Shown here: piece by piece, positions 1 to 9,884 of the stretch
Layout: each line of letters opens with the position of its first letter
Position numbering within the stretch: the stretch's first letter is position 1
Origin: Rheum nobile
Taxonomy: Eukaryota; Streptophyta; Magnoliopsida; Caryophyllales; Polygonaceae
Direction: 5' to 3'
Assembly: GCA_027886185.1 (NCBI GenBank)
Contig: WOAB01000040.1
Span: 2,914,001 to 2,978,000, forward strand
DNA length: 64,000 bases
Translations under genes and position numbers: made by a program
Notes under the pieces: generated by a model
What the model was told of the DNA's origin: nothing
Databases searched by the model: none
Seen by the model: only the letters and a program-made list of their open reading frames with translations

Positions 1-180
1 AAAGAAATCACATCCCCCTTTATTACCCGGTTTGTGGACATCCTACGTGCCCAAATCAGGGCATCCCCAGTACCTTCTTCCGTACTGCCACTGTCGGTCA
101 CAAGTGTGTATGACCGCTTTCGAATTACAAAAGCAAATTCTCTCTCCCGTTGTTGAACTCGAACTCGACGAAGAGGCCAT
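1..180 (-). pseudogene. GRF-type zinc-finger gene, copy 1 (5' part only, runs off the window)
   Basis: Reading leftward from an ATG at 180, the frame gives a serine-rich start, then a CFC pair (residues 16-18) and a GRRYWGCP block (about residues 34-41). This is the GRF zinc-finger signature: C-x-C, then G-R-R/K-F/Y-x-x-C-P. A TAG interrupts the frame at 43-45, directly after the finger; the tail would lie outside the window. A related gene with the same start (M-A-S-S-S-S) lies at 50320-50753. GRF fingers bind nucleic acid, and in plants such small GRF proteins often occur beside transposons. Here it lies next to a MULE transposase gene on the same strand. The stop may be real, a sequencing error or a splice-related artefact. 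Recognition of the finger is good; the function is inferred. Confidence 0.7.
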
Positions 181-245
181 ACTAACTTTTGGAGAATTAA
201 AACACAATAAGAGAAGGGTGAATACGGTTGTGATGACATTTTTTT

Positions 246-254
246 TATTTATAG
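246..254 (-). promoter_or_regulatory. TATA box of GRF copy 1
   Basis: The minus strand reads CTATAAATA about 70 bp upstream of the GRF start codon at 180, at a spacing normal for a plant TATA box plus a short 5' UTR. A palindrome cluster sits immediately upstream. Confidence 0.5.
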
Positions 255-264
255 GGTGAAATAG

Positions 265-420
265 AGTCGTTGGAAAAATGACCGTTACCTAAATGGTCAT
301 TTTTTGCCAAAAATATGACCGTTATGATATGCGCTTAGGATAAGCGTATGCATGTATGCTTTTCTTAAGCGCATAGTTATACGCTTAAGATAAGCATTCA
401 TGCATACGCTTATCCTAAGT
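265..420. repeat. GCGCTTAAGATAAGCG-type palindrome cluster upstream of GRF copy 1
   Basis: At least four copies of imperfect palindromes built on GCGCTTA(AG)GATAAGCG or ACGCTTAAG lie between 330 and 420. They are preceded by inverted AATGACCGTTACC / GGTCATT words near 278-303. The same motif family recurs at 4195-4600. The cluster sits directly upstream of the GRF TATA box. It may be terminal-repeat DNA of the MULE, or binding sites for its proteins. Confidence 0.6.
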
Positions 421-433
421 GTACCATTTTACA

Positions 434-523
434 GAGAGTACCTCATATTCAGTAATTCGACACGGTTTACAGTAAACTGTGCCGAATTACTGAATGTGAG
501 CCATTTTGCAATGCGGTACTCTC
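434..523. repeat. Near-perfect inverted repeat (foldback)
   Basis: Arms 434-470 and 472-523 pair around a single-base centre. The inner 23 bp of each arm match with two mismatches, and after a roughly 14-nt bulge the outer GAGAGTACC pairs with GGTACTCTC. The right end (about 498-535) also resembles 738-772, the last exon of the MULE-OTU gene, so this is probably a rearrangement scar. Confidence 0.75.
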
Positions 524-540
524 GATACATCTTCAAAGTT

Positions 541-677
541 GTTGGAAAGCCTAAATTAATTAAAGAACGTCTAAATATTACATTATATACTCGTAACATC
601 AATACATAATATAAAACACAACACTTAAAGTTGGAAATTACAAAGCCGTCTAAATATTACATTACATACTCGTAACA
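541..677. repeat. 34-bp direct repeat downstream of the MULE-OTU gene
   Basis: The stretch 571-604 is repeated with two or three changes at 651-684 (both read CTAAATATTACATTA then TACTCGTAACATCAAT). It lies just past the stop codon of the OTU-type gene on the minus strand. Nothing else is recognisable here. Confidence 0.7.
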
Positions 678-3600
678 TCAATCAATTACATGAATGGATC
701 CGTCTCCCGCATACATAAAAGGATCTGGTGCCCGACCATTTGCAATGCAGTACTCTCGATACATCTTCAAATTCCCCTCAAACTTTGTTGTCCACCACAA
801 AATGTTTCGATCTGCGTTTCTGCGCCACAAACCAGGAGTGTGTGGTATTGGCGACCCTTCCTTAAGCACCACCTATATATACACACACAAACTATTTGAG
901 TAGTGAAAACAATGTAACCTAATTTCATAAATATTTTATTAGAAGAAACCTTTACCGGTATGAAGTGATCATGATTGCCTACGTGTGCCATGGCAAAAAT
1001 CTTTTCTGGAGGACCTATGTTTGATGTCCTATTCCTCAACGGTAAGCAAAACGTCGGAACTTCCCAAGTTAATAAGACGAGACCAACCTGATATAGTGTG
1101 GCAAACACTAAACCCATCAATGGCATGTGAAACCAGTATACTTCTGAGCAAGGGCTTCTGCAATGGTTCACTTGAAATATAAGATCATCCCAGGACCCTT
1201 ATCGAAGACGGCAACGTATCGGCTCGTATAGCTCTCAGTTGTCAAGCAACTCCGCTACCATCTCGCGTTGGATGTTGGGATATTCCTTCTCTTGCCTTCC
1301 CAATAATACAACCATCAACCGATATCCACAATGTCCGTCAGGGCGTACATCTCTAACATTCTTGATGTATGGAATCCAAAAGTCATCCACATTTTCAATC
1401 CCAAAGTTCATCCCCATATGAACAATGGGAAGACTAGGTTCTTCAGGCCACTGCAAATCTTCTTATTGTGATTCTTCTGGTAGGGGTTGGGATTGCAAGT
1501 CGTCAAAGTCCATCACCACTGCACTAGATGCACTTGCTTGCTTTTTAAGATGACCTGGGCCTCTACCAGACCTTGCACTTGCCTTCCCCTTTGCCTTTGT
1601 CTTCGGCCCCACCTTCTTCTCATTCTCGTGGAGCTCATCCCGTCTATGCTCAAACCAGCACTTATCCCTCTTTTCCGCCTTCTCATCCACCATCTCCTTG
1701 TTCCTAGCACCACTTGGCCTTCCTTTTGCCTTGATCCCCGTCGGCTCCAACAAAGTACTCTCTTTCGGATGCTCCAAGTTGTGGTACAACTCACCTAGTA
1801 GGAATGTCGTGCCTTTCTTCAATGTCCCAACATCCAACCTGGCAAACATTTCATGAAGTCTCATCTTTGTAATGTCCATTCGAAAATAGATAGAAGGGCC
1901 AAGAGTTGTTGTTGGAGTATCTTCCTATTCCAAGTCCCTCCAGAACTCGTGAACGTCTAACGGAATAAGAGATGTTCTTGAAACGATGGCAAGTGCAATG
2001 GTGTGCACGCAAGGCAACCCAAGGCAATCTCTCACCCAATGGTCGGTGCATTCTTCTGAGAACTCCCCCTTCTTCAAGTTATCGTAATAGCCCAACAACA
2101 TATCAAAGCATCTATCCGACACTTGGTAGAAGAGCCTAGAAAAATTAGCTCATACAACTGCCGGCATCGAGACATCATCGAAATCCGTTGGTCATTTGGA
2201 AAGTGAAAGGTTCATGCTCCCCCTAATCTGATCTATTTGAAGGATGATGGCATGGTAGATCCTCACGATCACTCTGTTGAAGCCCCATCTGCTAGAGCCA
2301 ATAATATCTTTCAAAACCTTGTGCATCCCCTTAACCCTGTCAAATCACATGACGTTGGTACGACATTAACAACTATGAGTAAAAAAAACAACATATTGTG
2401 AACGTCATAACTGTTTAAAGTCCTCGTGAAGAAGTGAAGATGATGATCCGTCCACGCCCTTACTATGCTCGTCTTGTACGGAGTAAGCCATGTGTCCTCC
2501 ACGTATCCGACAAGGTCGCTCTTCCACAATGTCCGTAATACGGCAAGCCTCTCTTCATAGCTTTCTTCACTGGTTGAGCAAAAAAGTGCCCAACATTGGT
2601 TTGCAAAGGCATCCATGCTTTCCTTCTTCTTCAAGATGGATGAGGCACGTGCCTCGATGTTGTGCTTTATATGAACCCATCACAAGAGGTGTTGAACTTC
2701 GGTGCCAAAAACACTAAGGATAGCAGTTATGAGGGCCTTCTCACAATTTGTCATTTTTGCAGTCGGCATCACTCCCAAATCCAAACACAATGCCCGAACT
2801 TTTCTCATTATCCACGTGTAATGATAAATCCTTTCCGCTCGGGTGAATGCATAAGCAATTTTGAACGTCTTATGAGTGTTGGTGAAACCAATAATCTCCA
2901 CAAGTGGCATTCCATATCTGTGGAAAACATTTCATAATACCGAACACATTTTTAAATGAAATACCTTAAAAGTTTATGTCATAAACTACATATTATTAAA
3001 ATTTAGGACTTACTTGTTTGTCTTGTATGTCGCATCAATGATTATCACGTACGAGAACTTCTTCAACAACCACAGCGACTCCAGATTAGCAAAAAATAAG
3101 ATTGCAACCTCATCAGTCTTCGCATCCCTCAAAGGATGAACTACGTATTTCTGCTAAACCATAAATCTTAGGGACCACTGCGTAATCGTTAACTCTCCCC
3201 GATCCTCGTACTGCAGCTTCTGCAAGAAGTTGTCCACTTGCTTCGTAGAAGTCACATTTCCCGAGAAGTTTTGCCTCAATTCCGAAACAATTTGATTCGG
3301 TGTCTTGCGACCGTCTCCCCACCTCCAAGCGCACAGCTGCTCCGCCTCGATCATTCTACCTATGAATGCATGGCCTTTAACGCTAGTTCATAGCTTATGG
3401 TTGTGCCGACCTTCAATCACACCCAAGACCCAGTTTTCACCAACCGTCCATGCCTCTTTCTTCATGCGAACACCCATTATCTCACACTTACACCCACACT
3501 TTTTGGATCTCGGCTTTCGGATTTTAACAACCGGCAACTCTGGATTCTCTTTGTTCACCTTCGGCCTCCCCAATCTCCAAGGCCCAAACCTATCGCACAC

Positions 3601-4093
3601 TATACTAATTTGGTACGGACTTGAGTTACGCTTCACCAAAGCTATCACAAGCTCCTTTCCTATTTCTTTCGCCCATTCGTACAATTCTTCCTTACTATCC
3701 CACACTATGTCGGTAATAAAATACTTCGTATAGTCTTTCCCCTATAAATGTAGCGGTTTATGTTAACTAAAAGTCATCATAACTACATCACTATGTTACA
3801 CTACAAATGATTTCCAATTGTATAACTACAAATTCATGATAAAGATTGGCTACCTAAATAAGTGCGATATTTACGATACTAATTATGTATTAAAATACCG
3901 ATAAAGGAAAGAGCAATACTATTTCAACACTAACCACAAATACGCCGCTAGGGTCCTAATCGCCAGTCGCTTCGTCATCTTCGACATCTACGAAAAAATC
4001 CGACTCCATCCATTTGCCGTCCTCCTCCTCTTCTTCTTCACTTTGAACCCAATCATTTTCCTCGTCACTACTATCCTCACCACTATGATACAT
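678..4093 (-). pseudogene. MULE transposase with FAR1-type DNA-binding domain and C-terminal OTU protease, copy 1
   Basis: Read leftward from an ATG at 4093. An acidic first exon (to about 3953, rich in D/E) is followed by an intron and then a FAR1-like region (3743-3390, with conserved C, C and H-N-H ending GRHNHKL). The MULE transposase core follows: first catalytic Asp in IIDATYKTN near 3030, then WVHIKHNIEA near 2670. A SWIM-like C-x-H region lies near 2010, a basic linker with GRP motifs at 1463-1879, and an OTU cysteine-protease domain at 960-1430 with DGHCGYR (nucleophile Cys) and a later H-F-I-P-V (catalytic His). The last exon ends at 678. The second catalytic Asp is lost (TNCEKAL here, TDREKAL in copy 2). 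In-frame stops interrupt the frame near 3392, 3155 and 2680, so it cannot make transposase. Intron-exon borders match copy 2. Confidence 0.85.
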
Positions 4094-4194
4094 CTTTAAA
4101 ATTGGGAGAAGAACAATTTCGATTTCTTGGATATGTAATGGCAAGAGCTTCGGGTACTAATAGGAAGAAATAGATTCGTTAGAATGTTACCGTT

Positions 4195-4600
4195 TGGTAC
4201 GCTTAACTTAAGCGCACCAACGGTAATATTCAAACAGATCTTTCCAATGGCTATTAAACTTACACGCTTAACTTAAGCTAAGCGTGTAAGTGTAATAACC
4301 AAATCAACACCACGCCGACCATTAATGGGCCGACCCAATTAGATTTACACGCCTTAAGCACATACTCATGCGCTTAAGTTAAGCGTGTAAATCTAACAAA
4401 GACAGTTACGGCCACCAATTAATTGGGTCGGCCCAATACACATGTGCGTTGAACTTAAGTGTATGCCTGTGCGCTTAACTTAAGCGTGTATGTCCCTGAG
4501 CTGTCTTTTTAAAATACCCACTATACCATATGCGCTTAAGATAAGCGCACAAAATCGTGCTGCTATGTTAAGCGCACATAATAGCGTGTATATAGACATT
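4195..4600. repeat. ACGCTTAACTTAAGCGC palindrome cluster upstream of MULE-OTU copy 1
   Basis: About eight copies of ACGCTTAACTTAAGCG-like palindromes occur at roughly 4199, 4262, 4350, 4378, 4446, 4470, 4529 and 4568. Two nested hairpins are visible: AGATTTACACGC pairs with GCGTGTAAATCT around 4341-4396, and the outer GGGCCGACCCAATT (near 4327) pairs with AATTGGGTCGGCCC (near 4421). This is the 5' side of the transposase gene, so terminal-repeat or promoter DNA is likely. Confidence 0.7.
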
Positions 4601-5281
4601 ATTTCGTGTGTATTTAGCCATTGCCTAAAATTAGGCTAACTTTGATTTTTTTTTACAGTCTAAATTTTTAGCATTTTGTTTCATCAATTATTGAGCAATT
4701 TATTTCATTCTCTCCCCGTGTAAACTAATTTGATTATATTAGTATCAAAAATTAATTTGTTTATTTTCTCACATATTGTCATGATTCGAAAAAAAGTTGA
4801 ACAAAAACATTGAATATAATTGTTTATCACAATCACAAGAACCACAGCTTAAGATCATTTTCTCTATACTATGTCATAGAATTGTTCCCTTCAATTTAAC
4901 ATAAACTTAAAACTACTTTTTAACATGTAATTTAGGACTTACAAAACATTATATAATCCATGAATGTCCAATCTTTTATATGAGTTAATCAAAATGTTAT
5001 TCTTTTAATAATTATATGTATATATAGTTGTTTAAGCAATATAAAATGAATAAAATACTTCATATAATGTTTTAGTCAAACGCATGTCACGAGAATCATA
5101 CTAAGAATCCAGTTAATATCATCGATCCTATATATACATATACGTTTACGCATTGTGATGTTTGTATTATGAGCACATTATATGTAAATTATTCATTATA
5201 ATATCTCACAATTATATTTAACTTAATTGATAATGTATATTAATTTTTTGACTAACATACAATTATGTAAGCCTTTTAATA
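4601..5281. other. AT-rich intergenic DNA
   Basis: About 680 bp of AT-rich sequence without a credible reading frame, repeat or RNA gene. It ends at the target duplication of the next element. Confidence 0.6.
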
Positions 5282-5290
5282 TACAATGTA
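5282..5290. repeat. 9-bp target-site duplication, left (TACAATGTA)
   Basis: TACAATGTA here is repeated exactly at 7054-7062 on the other side of the element. Nine bases is the typical MULE duplication length. Confidence 0.85.
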
Positions 5291-7053
5291 GGGAAAGTGT
5301 CATATGAGAATATATAATAGGGTGATAAATGAGAATAAATCCCAGCCTTTGGATGACAAATAAACCAAATGTTAGGATTAAACTTTCATTAAAAGGTCAT
5401 GTGTCATGCACATGACCTGATTTTTGAGAGTTTGACCGGTCAACATGACTGGTCAAACCAGTCACCGGTGGTCAACGCCAGAGCTTCGGCGTTGACCGCC
5501 AGCGTTGACCGATCAAAGTTTTTTTTTCAAGCACATTTTTTGGCTTGCGACTGCATGTGCATTGATTTTTGTCTGCATATGCATCGATATTGACTTGTAT
5601 GTGCATTGATATTGCGTAAAATCTGTATTGGATTTTTTACTATATGTGTGACTTTATGTATGTGAAAACTCATGCACTTCTCAGCATGTGCATATGTTTT
5701 AGCTTGTGTGTGCATAGATTTTGACATATATGTGCATCTAAATTCTACTTGTGTGCATTATTTCTTGGGTTGAAATGTGCATGTGTTTTGGCTTGTATAT
5801 GCATACCTTTTGAAGTGCATGTCTTTTTTGTTGTATGTGCATCTAAATTTCATAAATTCTGCATAGGGTTTTGACTATATGTGTGACTTTGTGTATGTGA
5901 AAACTCATGCACATACATGTACAAACTTATGCATGCATTTCACAGAATGTGCATATGTTTTGGCTTGTGTGTACATAAATTTTTGACTTGTATATGCATC
6001 TAAATTTTACTTATGTGTGTTGTTTTCTTGGGTTGAAATGTGCATGAATTTTTGCTTGTATGTGCATACCCTTTGAAGTGCATGTCTTTTTGCTTGCATG
6101 TGCATGTAAATTGAACTAGGCGTGCATAGGGTTTGACTATATGTGTGACTTTTTGTAAGTGGAAACTTATGTACATACATGTAAAATCTTATACACTTTA
6201 CAAAATATGCACAGATTTTGTCTTGTAAGTGTATGTATTTTGAATTGTCTGTGCATCTAAATTTTACTTGTATGCATCGTTTTCTTAGCTTGATATGTAC
6301 ATGCGTTTTTGGCTTGTATGTGCATACCATTTGAAACACATGTCTTTTTGCTTGAATGTGTACATGTCAAAACTTATGCACATATAGTGTACAACTCATG
6401 CACATTTTCTCTAGAAAACAATGCATATTTTTTACAATCTTTAGATGCACATACATGTCAATATTGATGCACATACAAGCCAAAATATATGCACATGCCA
6501 TCTCAAGCAAAAAATATAGTTTTGGAAAAGTTGGGCTGAAAAAAATTGAATGAAAAAAAATGGGTGGACAACACCTTATAAAAATTTTATGCACATACAA
6601 GTCAATATTGATGCACACATAAGCCAAAAATGGTGCACATGCCAGCGCAAGCAAAAAAGTGGACCTGAAAAAAAAAATGGGTCGGGAAAGTAAAACATAG
6701 GCCGAACAACGCCTTATATAATTTTGATGCACATATAGGACAATATAGATGCACAGATAAGCCAAAATGTATGCACATGCCATCTTAAGTAAAAAAGGGG
6801 CCTTGAAAAAAAAAAAAAAAAACAACTTTGACTGGTCAATGCCGGAGCTCCCGCGTTGACCACTAGAGCTCTAGCGTCGACCGCCATCGTTGACCGGCTG
6901 GTGACCGGTTAATTGTCCACTTAAGTGGTCATCTGCCAAGCACATAACCATTTAAATGATAGACTAATCCTAGCCTTTGGATTTAAAAAATCCAAAGGCT
7001 AGGAGATATTCCCATTTCTCAACCTAATGTTCATTCTCACTGGATCCGCACTC
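5291..7053. mobile_element. Non-autonomous MULE-like element, 1763 bp
   Basis: The two ends are imperfect inverted repeats: the left starts GGGAAAGTGTCATATGAGAA and the complement of the right end starts GAGTGCGGATCCAGTGAGAA. The pairing continues inward through a shared CCTAGCCTTTGGA-like word (near 5344 and 6970) and blocks rich in GGTCAACGC / GCGTTGACC (5425-5515 and 6830-6915). A perfect 9-bp direct repeat flanks the element. No transposase is encoded. The interior is made of TGTGCAT-type repeats whose orientation flips near 6355. Long frames inside it, such as 6367-6825 on the minus strand, are by-products of the repeats. Confidence 0.85.
5525..6800. repeat. TGTGCAT-motif array that changes orientation
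   Basis: From about 5525 to 6350 the plus strand repeats TGTATGTGCAT-like words (CTTGTATGTGCAT, TTGACTATATGTG and so on). From about 6360 to 6800 the same words appear inverted, as ATGCACATACAAG. The loose unit is about 30-60 bp. The two halves form a long degenerate inverted repeat centred near 6355. Confidence 0.8.
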
Positions 7054-7062
7054 TACAATGTA
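7054..7062. repeat. 9-bp target-site duplication, right (TACAATGTA)
   Basis: Exact partner of 5282-5290. Confidence 0.85.
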
Positions 7063-7759
7063 TTATAACAATAACAAGATATAAAAGTAAAACATATACA
7101 TTTAAAATACACTTAAATATTTAAAGTTTATGGTATTGTTATAATGTTTAGTATAAATTTTATTAAAACTTAATAAATCTAACCTCGTAGTTGACACATG
7201 TACTTAATTGGTCTTCGGGTCTGAAGCTGTGTTGCTAGCAAAGACTAATTGGCGATTTTGATTTATTACAAAAACAATTTTACATCAAATGTCATAACAA
7301 ATGTCATATATAAAGAGGTCTTCCACATTATATTGTATAAGTAGTCTTCAATAAATTTAGTATTCATTAAGTTTTTTGTTATCAACATTCATAATTTTTT
7401 TATTTAATTGTCAATAACTTATTTTTTCATAATTTTAATTATTATGTACTGTATGTTTTGAAACACCCGTACACGACACAGGCATGACACTAGTTGAAAT
7501 AATATACATATCTCTTTATCAAGAACCCACTACATCTTAATATTCACTTGATGAAGACATTTTTAAAATTAGAATTACAAATGAGTAGTTTTGAGAGTGC
7601 ATAGAACGAGGGACGCTCAGGTAAAACGAGTGTTGTGGTAAAACGAGTGGATGAATAAGGGACATTGGATGCAAGGAGATGGACGGATGGATTAAGAGAG
7701 TGTATATTAGTTGTGGTGAGAGTGTTTCCATAATAATAGGGGTATAGAAGCAGTTACCA
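7063..7759. other. AT-rich spacer
   Basis: No convincing gene. Two copies of GGTAAAACGAGTG occur near 7619 and 7636. They resemble GGTATAACGAGTG on the complement of about 11765-11785, so the left end of the next element could lie here rather than near 7760. Confidence 0.4.
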
Positions 7760-7904
7760 TATAATGTGGGGAATATTAATTAAAAAATCCTAATATGGCA
7801 AATTTGCACCAAGATTGGAGAGAGAAGACGTTATTGTGCATCCCAAATCTGCACATTGATCGTCTTCTCCCTCATCTCTCCTCCCTTCTCCATCGACTAG
7901 ACAA

Positions 7905-8055
7905 GCTTCTGCAAATCGTCTACTCCATTGATCCTCTGCATCCCCGATCTGCTACACATCTTCTTCTTTATCATCTCACCTCCCTCCTCCATCGATCCGA
8001 CGAGATTTTGCACATCGTCTTCTCCATCGATTCTCTGCATCCCAGATCCGGAGAT
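7905..8055 (+). repeat. Roughly 100-bp direct duplication in leader-like DNA
   Basis: The segment around 7909-7955 (CTGCAAATCGTCTACTCCAT...) recurs with changes at about 8013-8058 (TTGCACATCGTCTTCTCCAT...). Both lie in pyrimidine-rich, UTR-like sequence. The frame 7795-8118 that spans them has no recognisable domain. Confidence 0.6.
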
Positions 8056-8159
8056 ATCACCGTCTTAATCGTCTTCTACATTCTTCAAGTTTTTCTGCGA
8101 AAAACAATCAAACCATAGGAAATTGAATCGGTGTCAACATCAGTTTTGAAGGCGTCGTT

Positions 8160-9410
8160 TTCATCGACATGGAACAAGGTGAGTTCATTCTCTTTTGATG
8201 ACCAATTACAGTAATTACGAATGTCAAACATGTTTTTGAGGTGTGGTTTGTTTGATTCGTTCATGAATTAGGTTTTTCAAAGTTGTTTCAAATAATCAGC
8301 GTTAGATGAATATGGTTGCAGTCGAGATGAACATGGTTTCCTACGTGAATCTTCGTACCTCGAGTATTGTTGTGATATTCAAAATTGCGTGTTTGATATT
8401 CGTGTTGTTAGTGTAGGTATTCGACGTATTTAATTAAGAGTGATGTAGTATGCTTGTGTAGTGATATTCGAAAAGTTTTGTTTGATATTCACATGTAATT
8501 CATAGATATTCATTACTACATTTGCCTTTGTCATGAATATCGAGCATGCAAATTGAATATCAAGTCACATGCAACAACTTAGTATTTAAGAGTGATGCAG
8601 TATGCTTGTGTAGTAATATTCGAAAAGTTTTGTTTGATATTCACATGTAATTCATAGATATTCATTGCTACATTTGCCTCTGTCATGAATATCGAGCATG
8701 CAAATTTGAATATCAAGTCACATGCAACAACTTCGTATTGATATTCATGCATTGTGTATACATACTATGCAATACATATATTCATCATTGATATTCATTA
8801 GTTTTTGCACATGTACTATCAGGGTTATGCATAGAGAATGATTCAAGCGAAGGACGAAGACAAAGACACAAGTTGAAAGATGGAAAGAAGAAGAATATAA
8901 TTGTACTAAAGAAAGGCATGAGAAAATGCAAGAGTTGCAACAAGTATGCATGACATGACCGTGGGAATTGCAAAAAAGATTTGTAGTTTAGATATTCGTA
9001 TTCTTATTATAGATATTCATGTTTTGAGTAGCGATATTCATACCTTTTGCACTAATAAGAATTAAGCTTGTATTCGATATATATGACATGATATTCGTAA
9101 TCTAATACAAGATATTCATATGCTTGATCCATAAATTCAAGATTTGCCTATCAAAATGTGTATGCTTTGTATTACAATGATTGGATTTGTGTTTTTATTT
9201 TCATGAATTTATAAGTGATCTTCAAACATATTGTGTGAACTACAAGGTAAACTTGTATATTTGATAATCAGATTCATGTTTCATACATTCACATTAACTA
9301 AATTGATATTCATATTAATTGAATTAGTATTCTTGAATTTCTGAACGATATTCATTGAGTTACATTTGATATTCGTGCTTATGTCGTCGTGTACAGAGAT
9401 GCGACTATTG
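8160..9410 (+). repeat. Dispersed GATATTCAT-motif array, left half
   Basis: More than twenty copies of GATATTCAT/GATATTCG words are scattered on the plus strand, with no fixed period except in the local duplication 8437-8740. The same motif appears inverted at 9780-11020. Confidence 0.8.
8437..8740 (+). repeat. 152-bp tandem duplication
   Basis: Two copies, 8437-8588 and 8589-8740, both begin AGAGTGATG(T/C)AGTATGC and differ at only a few positions. They lie within the GATATTCAT array and show local expansion by unequal exchange. Confidence 0.8.
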
Positions 9411-9644
9411 TGTTATACACGAGTAGAATCATTTGAAAATATTGATAAAACATGAAAGAATATCCAATAATAACGTAGAATGAAGTCATATATAAACGTA
9501 AATCCTGAAGTTTGTGTGTAGTAAATAGATTCAATTGAACTAAGTTGCAAAACAAATTGCATAATGGTCATTAAAAATGGTAAATCCAATAACCATGAAT
9601 ATTGCTATGCTTGAATCCAGTTTTACAATACTTCACACCTTGAC

Positions 9645-9884
9645 CTAGGTATGCCCCCTCATGCCATATGCGTATACACCACAATCAATCTTGTTTTTAT
9701 CGTCACGCCACTTCATGTTAAGAATTTTGAGCTTCTTCTTGGCAAAACCGATGAACCTTGTGCCTAGATTCCAGAATATCATCAAAGTGTACATGAATAT
9801 CAAGAACAAAAACATGAATATTGCTATATAAGGATATGCCAGAGAAAAAGAATTCCACATGTTCTGTGTATGTTTGAACATCAC
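9645..9884 (-). pseudogene. Ulp1-like (C48) cysteine-protease C-terminal remnant
   Basis: The last 20 or so residues of the minus-strand frame read W-R-D-D-K-N-K-I-D-C-G-V-Y. This resembles the catalytic Cys segment of plant transposon-borne Ulp1 peptidases (usually W..NDCGVF/Y.MRHMETY). The upstream residues are hydrophobic and decayed, and I see no catalytic His or Asp. Such SUMO-protease-like domains occur in MULEs and other plant DNA transposons, fitting the surrounding inverted-repeat structure. It is a fragment without start or full domain. The match rests on about a dozen residues. Confidence 0.5.

Noticed and set aside
6007..6339. 110-codon minus-strand frame
   Set aside because: Same repeat array read in another orientation.
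6367..6825. 152-codon minus-strand frame rich in F, Y, C and I
   Set aside because: It is produced by the ATGCACATACAAG repeats; the repeated pattern explains the residues, and no domain is present.
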